DNA of 63,779 nt, from the NCBI GenBank assembly GCA_030524545.1, contig JAUNGM010000025.1, positions 1 through 63,779 of the forward strand, read 5' to 3'. The stretch is from Eubacteriales bacterium. GTDB taxonomy: Bacteria > Bacillota > Clostridia > Lachnospirales > Lachnospiraceae. Shown here piece by piece: positions 63,449 through 63,779 of the stretch (the stretch's first letter is position 1; each line of letters begins with the position of its first letter). The translations under genes and the position numbers were made by a program. Under the pieces are notes generated by a model. It made no database searches. It was given only the letters and a program-made list of their open reading frames with translations, and was not told where the DNA came from.

Positions 63449-63779
<331 letters not shown>

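Overview
The window reads as a chromosomal segment of a spore-forming Gram-positive anaerobe of the Lachnospiraceae (Bacillota, Clostridia). The support is a 16S rRNA 5' end of clostridial type at the right edge, a long Firmicutes-type SRP RNA, SpoVG and YyaC sporulation proteins, paired GlgC/GlgD, split transketolase, class II GalT, and several DUF families (5702, 5711, 6128, 6147, 6382) that I know mainly from this family. Assignments come from reading motifs by eye; no database search was possible.

Left end (1-2.7 kb): the right end of a Tn554-like element (two tyrosine recombinases and two tandem TnpC-like DUF6262 proteins), AT-rich compared with what follows. It abuts the C-terminal stub of a Flp1-type pilin gene, so the element seems to have broken a Tad pilus locus. 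The rest of that locus follows (2.9-7.7 kb): a DUF5702 protein, two TadE-like pseudopilins, a TadV prepilin peptidase and a membrane FHA protein. From 7.9 to 13.1 kb come a rhomboid protease, a small histidine kinase, a HIT protein, a sigma factor, murG, and a DUF4367/DUF6147 pair that looks acquired.

Middle (13.7-45.2 kb) is mostly housekeeping: a beta-CASP RNase-like hydrolase, MTA/SAH nucleosidase, a methyltransferase, galT, a secreted repeat/SGNH protein, asnS, an SbcD/YhaN-like pair, prs, the helicase-loading pair dnaD-dnaC next to a dense DnaA-box cluster, murC, glgCD, spoVG, a CwlO/3D wall protein, a lone microcompartment shell protein (PduB type), an SH3 protein and carB without carA.

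Right part (45.5-63.8 kb): tRNA-Pro(CGG), a DUF6128 gene carrying a nonsense codon inside 33-bp repeats, an NrdG-like activase, then the old tadA - SRP RNA - dnaX - ebfC - recR order interrupted by a MATE transporter and pfkA. A LacI regulator, transaldolase, split transketolase, yyaC, a degenerate MPN-LysM protein, DUF5711 and CvpA genes follow. The window ends in an rRNA operon with two promoters.

The observations I rate highest are a structured repeat family with conserved ends and variable middles (9265, 15411 and a minimal copy at 48087), the DnaA-box cluster at 33.57-33.79 kb, the broken pilin gene, the orphan BMC protein, the nonsense codon in the DUF6128 repeats, the catalytically dead MPN-LysM fusion, and a 63-bp tandem duplication carrying TATAAT. 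I saw no CRISPR array and no clear, new multi-gene defence or biosynthetic system.
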